Shown here: piece by piece, positions 1 to 10,382 of the stretch
Layout of the letters: each line of letters begins with the position of its first letter
How positions within the stretch are numbered: position 1 is the first letter of the stretch
From: Limosilactobacillus portuensis
GTDB taxonomy: Bacteria > Bacillota > Bacilli > Lactobacillales > Lactobacillaceae
Direction: 5' to 3'
Assembly (NCBI RefSeq): GCF_014838735.1
Contig: NZ_JABUXQ010000003.1
Coordinates: forward strand, 54,136-118,135
DNA length: 64,000 bases
Program-made: the position numbers and the translations under genes
Notes under the pieces: model-generated
Databases searched by the model: none
What the model saw: only the letters and a program-made list of their open reading frames with translations
Told to the model about the DNA's origin: nothing

Positions 1-178
1 AGCCGGTTTTGCTCAAAAGATTAGTCAGGTTAATCCTCAACCGCAGGAACTCTGCGTAATCTTTAATAACAATTCTGGTGGGGATGCCGCACCTAATGCT
101 CTTCAATTGCAAAAGTTAATGGGAGTTAAATTTAGCGACCTTGCCCCGCGGGATCCTCAACAACTAGATCTCTTTTGA
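1..178 (+). CDS. DUF72 family protein, C-terminal end (partial)
   Basis: Only the last 58 codons are present; the reading frame enters from the left edge in phase 2 and stops at TGA 176-178. The visible tail has an FNNNSGGDAAPNA stretch and ends LAPRDPQQLDLF. This conserved Asn/Gly segment followed by a Pro-Arg..Leu-Asp-Leu-Phe terminus is what I recall for the DUF72 (YecE/YunF-like) TIM-barrel proteins of Firmicutes, whose biochemical role is unsettled. The family call rests on this short tail alone. Confidence 0.6.
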   Translation, partial: AGFAQKISQVNPQPQELCVIFNNNSGGDAAPNALQLQKLMGVKFSDLAPRDPQQLDLF

Positions 179-180
179 GG

Positions 181-209
181 TTGGAGTGGGTTGCGGATAA
201 TGCTATACT
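181..209 (+). promoter_or_regulatory. Promoter for metG
   Basis: TTGGAG (181-186), a 17-nt spacer and TATACT (204-209) make a good vegetative promoter. It lies just after the DUF72 stop and about 45 nt before the metG ATG, which has an AAAGAGGGG ribosome site. Confidence 0.55.
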
Positions 210-222
210 AAAGATTAATTAA

Positions 223-2283
<2,061 letters not shown>

Positions 2284-2295
2284 TCAGGTTACCCA

Positions 2296-3114
2296 ATGAG
2301 TAAACAACATAAAAACTGGCGTCAAGTTTATGATTCGCATACGCATCTAAACGATGACGCCTTTTATGATGATGTTCCAGCATTTGAAGCCCGAGCTGCC
2401 CATTATGGGGTCACCCAAATGAATATTGTAGGTTCAAATACCGTCTTGAATGAACGGGCGATTAAGCTGGCCCATGAATACGATAATCTTCATGCAATTA
2501 TCGGCTGGCACCCAGAAGATATTCGTTCATATACTGATCAGACTGAGAAAAAACTAATTGAGCAATTGCAGGATCCTCTAGTTGTGGGAATTGGTGAAAT
2601 TGGGTTGGACTACTTTAATGACCAAAAATCACCCCATGATCGTCAACAAGAAATTTTTGCCCGACAGTTAGAAATTGCCCGTCAATTGAAGCTCCCGGTT
2701 TCAATCCATGTCCGGGACGCTCTTGAAGATGCTTATGCAATCCTTCGTGATTCTCATATTGATGAATTTGGCGGGGTAATGCATAGCTTTAATGGTTCGC
2801 CTGAAATGGCAGAAAAGTTCATGGAATTAGGGATGGCAATCTCTTTTAGCGGGGTTGTTAGTTTCAAAACAGCTGAAGAGGTTCACCAAGCTGCATTAGC
2901 GGTTCCGTTAGATCGGTTGATGGTTGAAACCGATGCTCCTTACCTAACACCGATTCCGTACCGGGGAAAGGAAAACGAGCCCGGCTTTAATAAGTTTGTG
3001 GTTGACGCAATTGCAAAGTTAAAGAATGTTGATGCGGAATTGGTTGCTTACAAAACTTTTCATAATGCTGAAAGACTATTTTTAACGAAGAGAGAGCCAA
3101 ATGAAGAAGATTAA
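2296..3114 (+). CDS. tatD: TatD family metal-dependent hydrolase
   Basis: A 272-residue TIM-barrel hydrolase of the TatD/YabD family, metal-dependent nucleases/phosphoesterases. Family features visible are the DSHTHL metal motif near residues 14-19, GEIGLDY around 99-105, SIHVRDA for the second metal histidine, and VETDAPYLTP near 212. The ribosome site (CAGG) is weak and sits close to metG, so translation may be coupled. Its 3' end overlaps rnmV by 14 bp. The metG-tatD-rnmV-rsmA order is the standard one in Bacillus and lactobacilli. The exact cellular substrate is unknown. Confidence 0.93.
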   Translation: MSKQHKNWRQVYDSHTHLNDDAFYDDVPAFEARAAHYGVTQMNIVGSNTVLNERAIKLAHEYDNLHAIIGWHPEDIRSYTDQTEKKLIEQLQDPLVVGIGEIGLDYFNDQKSPHDRQQEIFARQLEIARQLKLPVSIHVRDALEDAYAILRDSHIDEFGGVMHSFNGSPEMAEKFMELGMAISFSGVVSFKTAEEVHQAALAVPLDRLMVETDAPYLTPIPYRGKENEPGFNKFVVDAIAKLKNVDAELVAYKTFHNAERLFLTKREPNEED

Positions 3115-3661
3115 AGAAGTAATCGTCGTTGAAGGAAAGGACGATACCAAGCAAATCCTAAAAGCGGTTAATGCCGATACCTATGAGACTAACGGGTCGG
3201 CATTATCGGCAGCTGATATTGACCGGTTGAAAAAGCTTCAGGAAACAAGAGGATTAATCGTGTTTACTGATCCAGACTTTAATGGCGAACGAATTCGTAA
3301 AATGATTAGCAACGCAATCCCAGGGGTTAAGCATGCCTTTATTCGTCGTGATCAGGGCGTTCCTGAATTTAAGGGAAGTCTTGGCGTTGAGCATGCAACA
3401 CCGGAAGTGATTAGGAGTGCCCTAGAAAAACTTTATACTCAGGGAACAGTAGCGGATGCCGAGATTACTAGCGCTGATTTAAAAGCAGCTGGCTTAACCG
3501 GGAAGCAAAATTCTCGTTACCGGCGTGAGCGTCTTGGGCAGATTCTCGGGATTGGCTATGGAAATGGTAAGCAACTCTTAAAACGGCTGAATATGTTTCA
3601 AATTCGCCGACAAGATTTTGAAGATGCCGTTCATCAATTGGATCAGGAGGAAGCAAAATGA
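3101..3661 (+). CDS. rnmV: Ribonuclease M5
   Basis: Performs the final trimming of 5S rRNA precursors. The 186-residue protein opens with a Toprim domain: [11 protein letters not shown] (residues 9-19) carries the catalytic Glu, and [12 protein letters not shown] (about 56-67) carries the acidic pair. The C-terminal part is the family's rRNA-binding half. The start overlaps tatD by 14 bp and the end overlaps rsmA in an ATGA junction, so it is translationally coupled inside the operon. Length is typical. Confidence 0.95.
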   Translation: MKKIKEVIVVEGKDDTKQILKAVNADTYETNGSALSAADIDRLKKLQETRGLIVFTDPDFNGERIRKMISNAIPGVKHAFIRRDQGVPEFKGSLGVEHATPEVIRSALEKLYTQGTVADAEITSADLKAAGLTGKQNSRYRRERLGQILGIGYGNGKQLLKRLNMFQIRRQDFEDAVHQLDQEEAK

Positions 3662-4551
3662 GTGAATCAGCACAAATTGGTAGCCGGAAAACAACCCGTT
3701 CAATTCTGAATGAATATGGCCTTCATGCCAAGAAGGGGTTTGGCCAGAACTTTCTGACTGATCCGGCAATCCTTCAGCGAATTGTTGAGGCTGCTGAGGT
3801 TACAACCGCTGATAACGTGATTGAGATTGGACCAGGAATCGGGGCGTTGACTGAAAAGTTAGCGCAGGCTGCCGGCCAGGTAGTTGCCGTTGAAATTGAT
3901 CAAGACTTGATTCCCGTTTTAGAGAAGACCTTAGCTCCCTACGATAATGTGACGGTAATTAATCAGGATATTCTAAAAGCCAATTTACCTGAATTAATTC
4001 AGCAACGGTTTACCGACCCAACCAAACCAATCAAGGTAGTTGCTAACCTACCGTACTACATTACTAGCCCAATTCTGATGAACTTGCTGGCTAGTCCGGT
4101 AGAGTGGTCATTAATTACTGTTATGATGCAAAAGGAGGTTGCCCAGCGGCTTACTGCTAAACCAGGGACAAAACAGTATGGTGCTTTAACCTTAGCAATC
4201 GAATACCAGATGGATGCAGAAGTTGCCTTTAACGTTTCTCGTCATTCATTTATTCCAGCACCAAACGTTGATTCTTCAATTGTGGTTCTTAAGCAACGTC
4301 AGCAGCCGTTAACAACTAAGCCCTTTGATAAGCAAAAATTAATGGGTTTTATTCGGGGATGCTTTGCTCACCGGCGGAAGAGTCTCTGGAATAATTTACA
4401 AACTATCATTGGTAAAGACGAAAATATAAAAGCAAAAATGACAAAAGTTTTGGAAAAAATCGAGATCTCACCACAACTTAGGCCAGAAAAGCTGACCTTA
4501 GCCCAGTTTATCAACCTTTTGAATGCCCTGCATCAAGAAAAATTAATTTAA
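3658..4551 (+). CDS. rsmA: 16S rRNA (adenine(1518)-N(6)/adenine(1519)-N(6))-dimethyltransferase
   Basis: KsgA-type methyltransferase that dimethylates two adjacent adenines near the 3' end of 16S rRNA during late 30S maturation, using S-adenosylmethionine. The 297 residues contain the SAM motif [16 protein letters not shown] (about 53-68) and the catalytic [10 protein letters not shown] (about 126-135). The start overlaps the rnmV stop (ATGA), with AGGAGG about 6 nt upstream inside rnmV. Loss of this enzyme is classically linked to kasugamycin resistance. No oddities seen. Confidence 0.96.
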   Translation: MSESAQIGSRKTTRSILNEYGLHAKKGFGQNFLTDPAILQRIVEAAEVTTADNVIEIGPGIGALTEKLAQAAGQVVAVEIDQDLIPVLEKTLAPYDNVTVINQDILKANLPELIQQRFTDPTKPIKVVANLPYYITSPILMNLLASPVEWSLITVMMQKEVAQRLTAKPGTKQYGALTLAIEYQMDAEVAFNVSRHSFIPAPNVDSSIVVLKQRQQPLTTKPFDKQKLMGFIRGCFAHRRKSLWNNLQTIIGKDENIKAKMTKVLEKIEISPQLRPEKLTLAQFINLLNALHQEKLI

Positions 4552-4558
4552 AATACGA

Positions 4559-4617
4559 TTGAATTATTACTGAACTTGTGATAAAATTTTGACTTTTATA
4601 CGGAATTAGCGTATAGT
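4559..4617 (+). promoter_or_regulatory. Two tandem promoters for veg
   Basis: TTGAAT (4559-4564), 17 nt, TAAAAT (4582-4587) with an extended TGA is followed by TTGACT (4589-4594), 17 nt, TATAGT (4612-4617). The second would start transcripts near 4624, only about 15 nt before the veg start codon, so the ribosome site is almost at the 5' end. Two near-consensus promoters fit the strong expression known for veg in Bacillus. Confidence 0.65.
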
Positions 4618-4638
4618 TCAGCCTGTGAGGTGAGATGT

Positions 4639-4890
4639 GTGGCTAAAAGTATTTTAGAGATTAAACAAGAACTTGAGGGTCGTGTTGGCCAACGAGTTCT
4701 GGTAACTGCTCAAGCAGGCCGGAAGCGTATTGCTAAGCATCATGGAGTACTTAGTAAAACTTATCCAGCAATCTTTGTCGTTCACGTTAATGAAGGACAA
4801 GGGCAAATTAGCCGGATCAGTTACAGTTATACTGATCTCTTAACACAAAATATCTCGATTGATTTCGAAGATGAAGAAGCGCAAGCATAA
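4639..4890 (+). CDS. veg: Veg family protein
   Basis: Small cytoplasmic protein of the Veg family (83 residues from this start), linked in Bacillus to biofilm matrix gene expression; its biochemistry is unclear. The central GRKRIAKHHGVLSKTYPAIF and following SYSYTDLLT match the family pattern. I chose GTG at 4639, which gives the family-typical N-terminus MAKSILEIK. An in-frame GTG at 4630 lies inside the AGGTGAG ribosome site (4628-4634) and is unlikely. It is a single gene: two promoters precede it and a hairpin terminator follows. Confidence 0.92.
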   Translation: MAKSILEIKQELEGRVGQRVLVTAQAGRKRIAKHHGVLSKTYPAIFVVHVNEGQGQISRISYSYTDLLTQNISIDFEDEEAQA

Positions 4891-4904
4891 AATAGGCGAT
4901 GAAG

Positions 4905-4946
4905 AGTCGTGATAGGAGTTGCTAAAGACTTTTGTCACGGCTTTTT
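4905..4946 (+). terminator. Rho-independent terminator after veg
   Basis: Arms AGTCGTGA (4905-4912) and TCACGGCT (4935-4942) pair with one G-U, followed by a T run to 4946. Confidence 0.65.
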
Positions 4947-5024
4947 AGATCTCCTAACTTCTTTCCCAGCTTTCTCTCTGCTATAATCAAAGTAACTATT
5001 TGACTAAACGGGGAGGTGTTCTGA

Positions 5025-5876
5025 ATGCTGATCACTGAAAAAGCACCGGCAAAGCTTAACCTAAGCTTAGATTCGCCGATGAGATACCTCGATGGGATGC
5101 CAAAATGGGATATGGTAATGGTTTCTGTTGATCTGGCTGACTATGTTTCAATTGAAATTGCTGACCGGCCGGGAAACATTAAAGTATATACAGACAGCAG
5201 TTTTCTTCCCAACGACCAACGAAATCTTGCATTTCAGGCTGCCAATATTTTACGTAATCGATTTCACCATCGGGAAGCATTAATAATTAATATTAAGAAA
5301 CACATTCCAGTTGCTGCGGGACTAGGCGGTGGTTCTTCTGATGCTGCCGCGGTATTGCGAATTTTGAATTCAGCCTGGGAACTTGGCCTTTCGTTAGAAG
5401 AATTAGCACGGCTATCACTTTCAATTGATTCAGATGTTCCGTATTGTGTATATGGTAAGCTGGCTCACGTAACCGAACATGGTGAAAAAATTGAGTTACT
5501 ACCACCACAACCCCATTACTGGGTGGTAATTGCCAAGCAGCAGATTAGCGTGTCAACTCCGCAAATATTACGGCAAATTGATTATACGCAGATTGATCAC
5601 CTAAATAATTCACTGTTACTTCAAAGTTTACGGGATGGTGATTGGCAGACGGCAACTAAGTATATGGGAAACGTTCTGGAACCACTAACGATGCATTATT
5701 ACCCAGAAATCAAACGATTGAAGGATAAGATGCTTGCTTTGGGGGCAGATGTTGCACAAATGAGCGGAACCGGGCCATCGGTTTTTGCAATTTGCCATAC
5801 CGAATCGCGAGCACGACGGGTTCAGAATGGAATTCGGGGCTTTTGTCGAAACGTTAATATTGTTACGTTATTATAA
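5025..5876 (+). CDS. ispE: 4-(cytidine 5'-diphospho)-2-C-methyl-D-erythritol kinase (IspE) homologue
   Basis: A 283-residue GHMP-superfamily kinase. It shows PAKLNLSL at residues 8-15, the ATP loop PVAAGLGGGSSDAAAVLRIL near 91-110, and a C-terminal MSGTGPSVFA glycine motif. By family it would phosphorylate CDP-methylerythritol in the MEP isoprenoid pathway. Lactobacilli are generally thought to make isoprenoids by the mevalonate route and no other MEP gene is in this window, so the true substrate is uncertain. The ATG at 5025 has a GGGGAGGTG ribosome site and a TATAAT box at 4982-4987. It sits directly before purR, a conserved Gram-positive neighbourhood. Confidence 0.88.
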   Translation: MLITEKAPAKLNLSLDSPMRYLDGMPKWDMVMVSVDLADYVSIEIADRPGNIKVYTDSSFLPNDQRNLAFQAANILRNRFHHREALIINIKKHIPVAAGLGGGSSDAAAVLRILNSAWELGLSLEELARLSLSIDSDVPYCVYGKLAHVTEHGEKIELLPPQPHYWVVIAKQQISVSTPQILRQIDYTQIDHLNNSLLLQSLRDGDWQTATKYMGNVLEPLTMHYYPEIKRLKDKMLALGADVAQMSGTGPSVFAICHTESRARRVQNGIRGFCRNVNIVTLL

Positions 5877-5881
5877 TTTGT

Positions 5882-5924
5882 AACTGGACGTCTTCTAATA
5901 CTGAAGAAAAGTCCAGTTATTTTA
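5882..5924 (+). terminator. Terminator after ispE
   Basis: Perfect 8-bp stem AACTGGAC (5882-5889) / GTCCAGTT (5911-5918) followed by ATTTTA. It separates ispE from purR. Confidence 0.6.
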
Positions 5925-5951
5925 ATGAACATTAAGCAAAAGACGAACATT
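5921..5951 (+). promoter_or_regulatory. Possible pair of PurBox-like sites before purR
   Basis: Two direct copies of GAACATT (5927-5933 and 5945-5951) start 18 bp apart, 44 bp before the purR ATG. The second sits in AAAGACGAACATT, close to the PurBox consensus AWWWCCGAACWWT known for PurR of lactococci and bacilli. This suggests autoregulation; it is inferred from resemblance only. Confidence 0.4.
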
Positions 5952-5994
5952 TATGTTAAAATCAAAGGCAATTAATACTTTTGGAGGATTAGAT

Positions 5995-6828
5995 ATGAAG
6001 GTTAGACGTAGTAACCGCCTTGTCGATATGACAAGATACTTGATGGAACATCCCCGTTCGCTCGTTTCACTCAAATTCTTTGGGGAACGGTATGATTCTG
6101 CTAAGTCTTCAATTAGCGAAGACCTTAGTATTATTCGGCACACTTTTCATTCTTGGGGAATGGGACGACTAGAAACAATTCCTGGAGCAAGTGGTGGTGC
6201 TGTATTAACGCCATTTTATTCAAAAGAAAATGCAGAAAAAGCCATTGCTGACCTTGTTGATGCGGTGAGCGATGATACCCGGCTGTTACCTGGAGATTAT
6301 GTTTACCTGTCAGACTTAATTGGTCGGCCGGATATTTTGCGGCGGGTTGGTCGGTTAATTGCCACTCAATATGTTGATCAAGATGTTGATGTTATTATGA
6401 CGGTTGAAACCAAGGGAATTCCGATTGCGCAAAGTGCTGCTATGTACTTGAATAAGCCATTTGTAATTGTGCGGAATAGCTCGCATATCACTGAAGGGCC
6501 AACCGTGAGTGTTAACTATGTTTCTGGTTCTGTAAAACGAATTAAGAAGATGGAGTTATCACGCCGAACCCTTTCAGCGGGAGCAAACGTGGTTGTTGTC
6601 GATGACTTTATGAAGGGTGGCGGAACCCTGAACGGGATGAAGTCACTGATTAAGGAATTCGATGCTAACTTAGTCGGAATGACTGTTTTGGCTGAGGGTG
6701 AAGTTACTGGTAAACGATTAGTAGATAACTGTACGTCTTTGCTTAAGGTCAATGCGGTGGACGATGAGAAAAAGACAATCCAGGCTGGACCAGGAAGCTT
6801 TATTAAAGATGTTTTTGAGAAGGAGTAA
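5995..6828 (+). CDS. purR: Purine operon regulator PurR
   Basis: Transcription factor of the Bacillus/Lactococcus PurR family: an N-terminal winged helix plus a phosphoribosyltransferase-like domain that senses PRPP. It is 277 residues from the ATG at 5995, which has TTTTGGAGGATT at the right spacing; an upstream ATG at 5953 lacks one. The PRPP-loop pattern is VVVVDDFMKGGGTLNGMKSL near residues 197-216. The gene runs into glmU and prs; Prs makes PRPP, the effector of this regulator, so the grouping is functionally coherent. Two PurBox-like half-sites lie just upstream. Confidence 0.94.
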   Translation: MKVRRSNRLVDMTRYLMEHPRSLVSLKFFGERYDSAKSSISEDLSIIRHTFHSWGMGRLETIPGASGGAVLTPFYSKENAEKAIADLVDAVSDDTRLLPGDYVYLSDLIGRPDILRRVGRLIATQYVDQDVDVIMTVETKGIPIAQSAAMYLNKPFVIVRNSSHITEGPTVSVNYVSGSVKRIKKMELSRRTLSAGANVVVVDDFMKGGGTLNGMKSLIKEFDANLVGMTVLAEGEVTGKRLVDNCTSLLKVNAVDDEKKTIQAGPGSFIKDVFEKE

Positions 6829-6837
6829 AGTAGCAAA

Positions 6838-8202
6838 ATGAAGCGGAATGCGATTATTTTAGCAGCCGGTAAGGGAACCCGTATGCGTTCAAAGTTATAT
6901 AAGGTCTTACATAAGGTATGTGGAAAGACAATGGTGGAACATGTTGTCGGTCAACTTGAAAAAGCTGATATTGAAAATATTATTACCATTGTTGGTTTCG
7001 GTGCCGAAAAGGTTGAAGAGGTTGTTGGTAACCGGACTAAGTTTGCCTTACAAAATGAACAGTTGGGGACTGGACACGCAGTAATGCAAGCCAAGGATCT
7101 TTTAGCGAACGAAGATGGGGAAACCATTGTTGTAAGTGGTGATACACCTTTATTTACTGCTGATACTTTTAAGAAGTTATTTGAATACCACGAACAACGT
7201 CATGCTGCTGCAACGATTCTTACGTCTGTAGCACCTGACCCAACAGGTTACGGTCGAATTGTTCGCAATGACGTGGGAATTGTTGAACGGATTGTGGAAC
7301 AAAAGGATGCTACGCCAGAAGAACAAGCAATTCATGAAATTAATACGGGTGTTTACTGCTTTGATAACAAGAAGCTCTTTGCTGCTCTAAAGAATATTAA
7401 TAACGACAATGCTCAGGGTGAATACTACCTTACTGATGTAATTGAAATCTTGAAGAATGAACAAGAAATCGTTACTGCATACAAGATGTCAGATTTCGAT
7501 GAATCAATGGGGGTTAATGATCGGGTTGCTCTTGCTCGTGCTAATAAGATTATGCGCAAGCGGATTAACACTAAGTTAATGGAATCTGGAGTTACAATGT
7601 TGGATCCAGAAACTACCTACATTGATGACGGTGTTCAAATCGGTCAGGATACGGTTATTGAAGGTGGAGTGGTCATTAAGGGCAAGACCACAATTGGTAA
7701 TGAATGCTACATTAGTGCGCATTCACGAATTGAAGATTCCACTATCCACGATGGGGTAACCATTACCTCATCAACCCTTCAAGAAGCTGAAATGCATGAT
7801 GGCAGTGATATTGGACCTAATAGTCATCTTCGGCCAGCTGCTGAAATTGGCAAGAACGTTCACATTGGTAATTTCTGCGAAGTTAAGAAAGCCTTTATTG
7901 GTGAAGGAACGAAGGTTGGTCACTTAACTTACATTGGGAATGCTACTCTTGGTAAGGATATCAATGTTGGCTGCGGTGTTGTTTTTGTTAATTATGATGG
8001 TAAGAATAAATACCATACTAATGTTGGCGACCATGCCTTCATTGGTAGCAACAGTAACTTGGTTGCCCCAGTTAATTTGGCTGCCAATGCGTTTGTTGCA
8101 GCGGGCTCCACAATTACGGACAATGTTGAAGAATATGATATGGCAATTGCCCGGGCACGTCAGGTTAATAAGGAAAATTACGCTAAGAAATTGCCTTGGT
8201 AA
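6838..8202 (+). CDS. glmU: Bifunctional UDP-N-acetylglucosamine pyrophosphorylase / glucosamine-1-phosphate N-acetyltransferase
   Basis: Makes UDP-GlcNAc for peptidoglycan and teichoic acids in two steps. The N-terminal uridylyltransferase domain starts with [20 protein letters not shown] (residues 5-24); the C-terminal part, from about residue 250, is a left-handed beta-helix of hexapeptide repeats (acetyltransferase), with HLRPAAEIG and the GNFCEVKK segment. The 454-residue length is standard. It starts 9 nt after purR with GGAG overlapping the purR end, so the two are probably co-transcribed. Confidence 0.97.
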   Translation: MKRNAIILAAGKGTRMRSKLYKVLHKVCGKTMVEHVVGQLEKADIENIITIVGFGAEKVEEVVGNRTKFALQNEQLGTGHAVMQAKDLLANEDGETIVVSGDTPLFTADTFKKLFEYHEQRHAAATILTSVAPDPTGYGRIVRNDVGIVERIVEQKDATPEEQAIHEINTGVYCFDNKKLFAALKNINNDNAQGEYYLTDVIEILKNEQEIVTAYKMSDFDESMGVNDRVALARANKIMRKRINTKLMESGVTMLDPETTYIDDGVQIGQDTVIEGGVVIKGKTTIGNECYISAHSRIEDSTIHDGVTITSSTLQEAEMHDGSDIGPNSHLRPAAEIGKNVHIGNFCEVKKAFIGEGTKVGHLTYIGNATLGKDINVGCGVVFVNYDGKNKYHTNVGDHAFIGSNSNLVAPVNLAANAFVAAGSTITDNVEEYDMAIARARQVNKENYAKKLPW

Positions 8203-8250
8203 GGTTTCTGCTCTTGCTTTTTGTGTGGCAAATTTATATCATTAAAGTGT

Positions 8251-8338
8251 TGGTATAATAATGTTTGTCGCACACATAATTTTTATTAAAGGGACTGGAG
8301 ATTAATTTTCCGGTTTCCCAGTTTTGAATTAATCCAGT
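8251..8338 (+). promoter_or_regulatory. Promoter and foldable leader of prs
   Basis: An extended -10 TGGTATAAT (8251-8259) starts a leader of about 80 nt. ACTGGAGATTAAT (8294-8306) can pair with ATTAATCCAGT (8328-8338), which abuts the prs ribosome site; the same ACTGG can instead pair with CCAGT (8318-8322), which is followed by TTTT. The two structures exclude each other. Regulation of prs by this fold is inference. Confidence 0.4.
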
Positions 8339-8348
8339 GGAGGATGCA

Positions 8349-9332
8349 ATGACTACTAATCATTATTTTGACCCTAAGTTGAAGATTTTTGCTTTGAATT
8401 CAAACCGACCACTTGCCGAAAAGATCGCGGAACATGTTGGCGTTGAATTGGGTAAGTTGTCCGTTGACCGTTTTAGTGATGGTGAAATTCAAATTAACAT
8501 TGAAGAAAGTGTTCGTGGTGATAATGTCTACGTTATCCAATCTACCTCAGCACCCGTTAATGATAATTTGATGGAACTATTGATTATGGTTGACGCTTTA
8601 CGTCGTGCTAGTGCAAAGACCATCAATGTGGTAATTCCTTACTATGGTTACGCACGTCAAGACCGGAAAGCACGTAGTCGGGAACCAATTACTGCTAAGT
8701 TAGTAGCGAATATGTTACAAAATTCTGGTGTTGATCGGGTAATCGCCTTAGATCTTCATGCTGCTCAAATTCAAGGGTTCTTCGATATTCCAGTTGATCA
8801 CTTGATGGGAGCGCCATTATTGGCTGAATACTTTATTAAGGAGGGCGTTGCTCAAGATGCTGTTGTAATTTCACCAGATCATGGTGGGGTTACTCGAGCA
8901 CGGGCATTAGCTGAATTCTTAAAGTCACCAATTGCGATTATTGATAAGCGTCGTCCACGAGCAAACGTCGCTCAAATTATGAACATCATCGGGGATGTTA
9001 AGGGTAAAAAGTGTATCATGATTGATGACATGATTGATACTGCTGGAACCATTACCTTGGGAGCCCAAGCCTTAATTGATGCCGGAGCAAAAGAAGTTTA
9101 TGCTTCCTGTACCCATGCGGTACTTTCGGGTCCAGCGATCGAACGGTTAGACAATTCGCCAATTAAAGAGGTTGTTGTGACTGATTCAATCCAACTGCCA
9201 AAGGAAAAGCAAATTGATAAGATTAAGCAAGTATCAGTTGCCCCGCTTATTGGAGCAGCTATTAAGCGGATTAACGAAAATCGGCCGGTTAGCCCATTAT
9301 TCAAGAAAGTATTTAAGAGTGCGGAAATTTAA
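8349..9332 (+). CDS. prs: Ribose-phosphate pyrophosphokinase
   Basis: Synthesises PRPP from ribose 5-phosphate and ATP, the shared precursor of purines, pyrimidines, histidine and NAD. From ATG 8349 the protein has 327 residues; GTG 8337 is also in frame but lies inside the GTGGAGG ribosome site. Visible signatures are [15 protein letters not shown] near the N-terminus, [20 protein letters not shown], and the PRPP loop [13 protein letters not shown]. It lies downstream of purR and glmU but has its own promoter and leader. Confidence 0.96.
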   Translation: MTTNHYFDPKLKIFALNSNRPLAEKIAEHVGVELGKLSVDRFSDGEIQINIEESVRGDNVYVIQSTSAPVNDNLMELLIMVDALRRASAKTINVVIPYYGYARQDRKARSREPITAKLVANMLQNSGVDRVIALDLHAAQIQGFFDIPVDHLMGAPLLAEYFIKEGVAQDAVVISPDHGGVTRARALAEFLKSPIAIIDKRRPRANVAQIMNIIGDVKGKKCIMIDDMIDTAGTITLGAQALIDAGAKEVYASCTHAVLSGPAIERLDNSPIKEVVVTDSIQLPKEKQIDKIKQVSVAPLIGAAIKRINENRPVSPLFKKVFKSAEI

Positions 9333-9389
9333 TTATATAGAGAGCTTGATTCCCGCAATTATAAATTTGAAAATTATCGGTAATAATTA

Positions 9390-9431
9390 GAAGCTGAGAA
9401 AAAACGTTTTGCTTTTTCTCAGCTTCTTCAT
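9390..9431 (+). terminator. Terminator after prs
   Basis: GAAGCTGAGAAAAA (from 9390) pairs with TTTTTCTCAGCTTC (to 9426), a 14-bp stem, followed by TTCATTTTT. The A/T-rich inner arms make it potentially active on both strands. Confidence 0.7.
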
Positions 9432-9521
9432 TTTTAACGATATTCTTAAGAGCAAGGTCGAGAAGAGTAGTAGTGAATTCAGCATGGTATAATTATTGGT
9501 GGAGAAAAAGGAGGAGTAATT

Positions 9522-10202
9522 ATGACAGTAAATAAGTTCTTCAAGAATGTTTCAGTAGGTGCTGCTGCGCTGACTCTTGTTCTAACGTTAGCCGGATGCG
9601 GTAATAGTCAATCGGCTAGTTCTCAGAAGAGCTCATCTGCCAATAGCAGTACTCAGTCGTCTGAAAATGACTCAACTAAGGCGGTTCGTTCAGCTAACCG
9701 TTCAATTCGGAATAATAACTTTCAAGCAGCATACGATAATTTAAATAACACCAATAATCGTTCAAATGAAGCTAATAATTTAAAGGATGATTTACAAAAT
9801 TATTTAACTGCTAAGCGCGCATATGATAATGGTGATTACCAAACTGCCTCTAACAATTTGAAACCATTAAAGTCTACCAGCACAGCAATGCGGGATGCTT
9901 ATACGACGCTTCAATCTAAGATTAACAAGAAGCAAAATGCTAAGACCACAACAAGTTCCTCTTCTAGTCAGCGGATCGCAAATCAACAAGCATCTGCTAA
10001 GACGAGTGATAGTGTTGTCGAAGCCTTTGCAAATAAGATGGGCTTCACAGGCGAAAAGGGCTATTCAATTATCCCAACATCTGCTAACGGGAATGTTTAT
10101 AAGTTAGAAGTTCGGCAAAATAATAGTGATAATACTGTTTCCAACATGATTGGAATTTATCAATACAACAGTCAAACCGGTGCGGTTACTAAATTACAAT
10201 AA
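9522..10202 (+). CDS. Putative cell-surface lipoprotein, unknown function
   Basis: 226 residues. The N-terminus has a basic start, a hydrophobic stretch and a lipobox LAGC (Cys about residue 26), so it should be a diacylglyceryl-anchored lipoprotein on the outer face of the membrane. A Ser/Asn-rich linker follows, then a helical segment (about residues 52-145) with recurring NNFQAAYDNL / GDYQTASNNL motifs, reminiscent of two TPR-like helical hairpins, then a second Ser-rich linker and a small C-terminal domain. I do not recognise a named family. It has an extended -10 TGGTATAAT (9485-9493) and GGAGGAG ribosome site, and stands alone between two hairpins. Confidence 0.85.
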   Translation: MTVNKFFKNVSVGAAALTLVLTLAGCGNSQSASSQKSSSANSSTQSSENDSTKAVRSANRSIRNNNFQAAYDNLNNTNNRSNEANNLKDDLQNYLTAKRAYDNGDYQTASNNLKPLKSTSTAMRDAYTTLQSKINKKQNAKTTTSSSSSQRIANQQASAKTSDSVVEAFANKMGFTGEKGYSIIPTSANGNVYKLEVRQNNSDNTVSNMIGIYQYNSQTGAVTKLQ

Positions 10203-10250
10203 GACATAGGCAATGGGAGTATGGCAGAAGTCATTTATAACTTCGTAGGC

Positions 10251-10308
10251 ACAACAAGAGGGTCTCTAGCGTTCGGCTTTACTAGAACGTTAGAGACCCT
10301 CTTGTTGT
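10251..10308. terminator. Very long perfect hairpin, probable bidirectional terminator
   Basis: Two 24-nt arms (10251-10274 and 10285-10308) pair completely with a single G-U, around a 10-nt loop GGCTTTACTA. The outer arm is ACAACAAGAG / CTCTTGTTGT. There is no clean T run after it, so termination is inferred from strength and position between the lipoprotein and the next gene. Confidence 0.6.
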
Positions 10309-10382
10309 ATCGTCTATTAGCTTTTTATATAAGTAATAGGAATTACGTCACAACTTTTTTTATTTCAGGTGGGTGAAGATAG

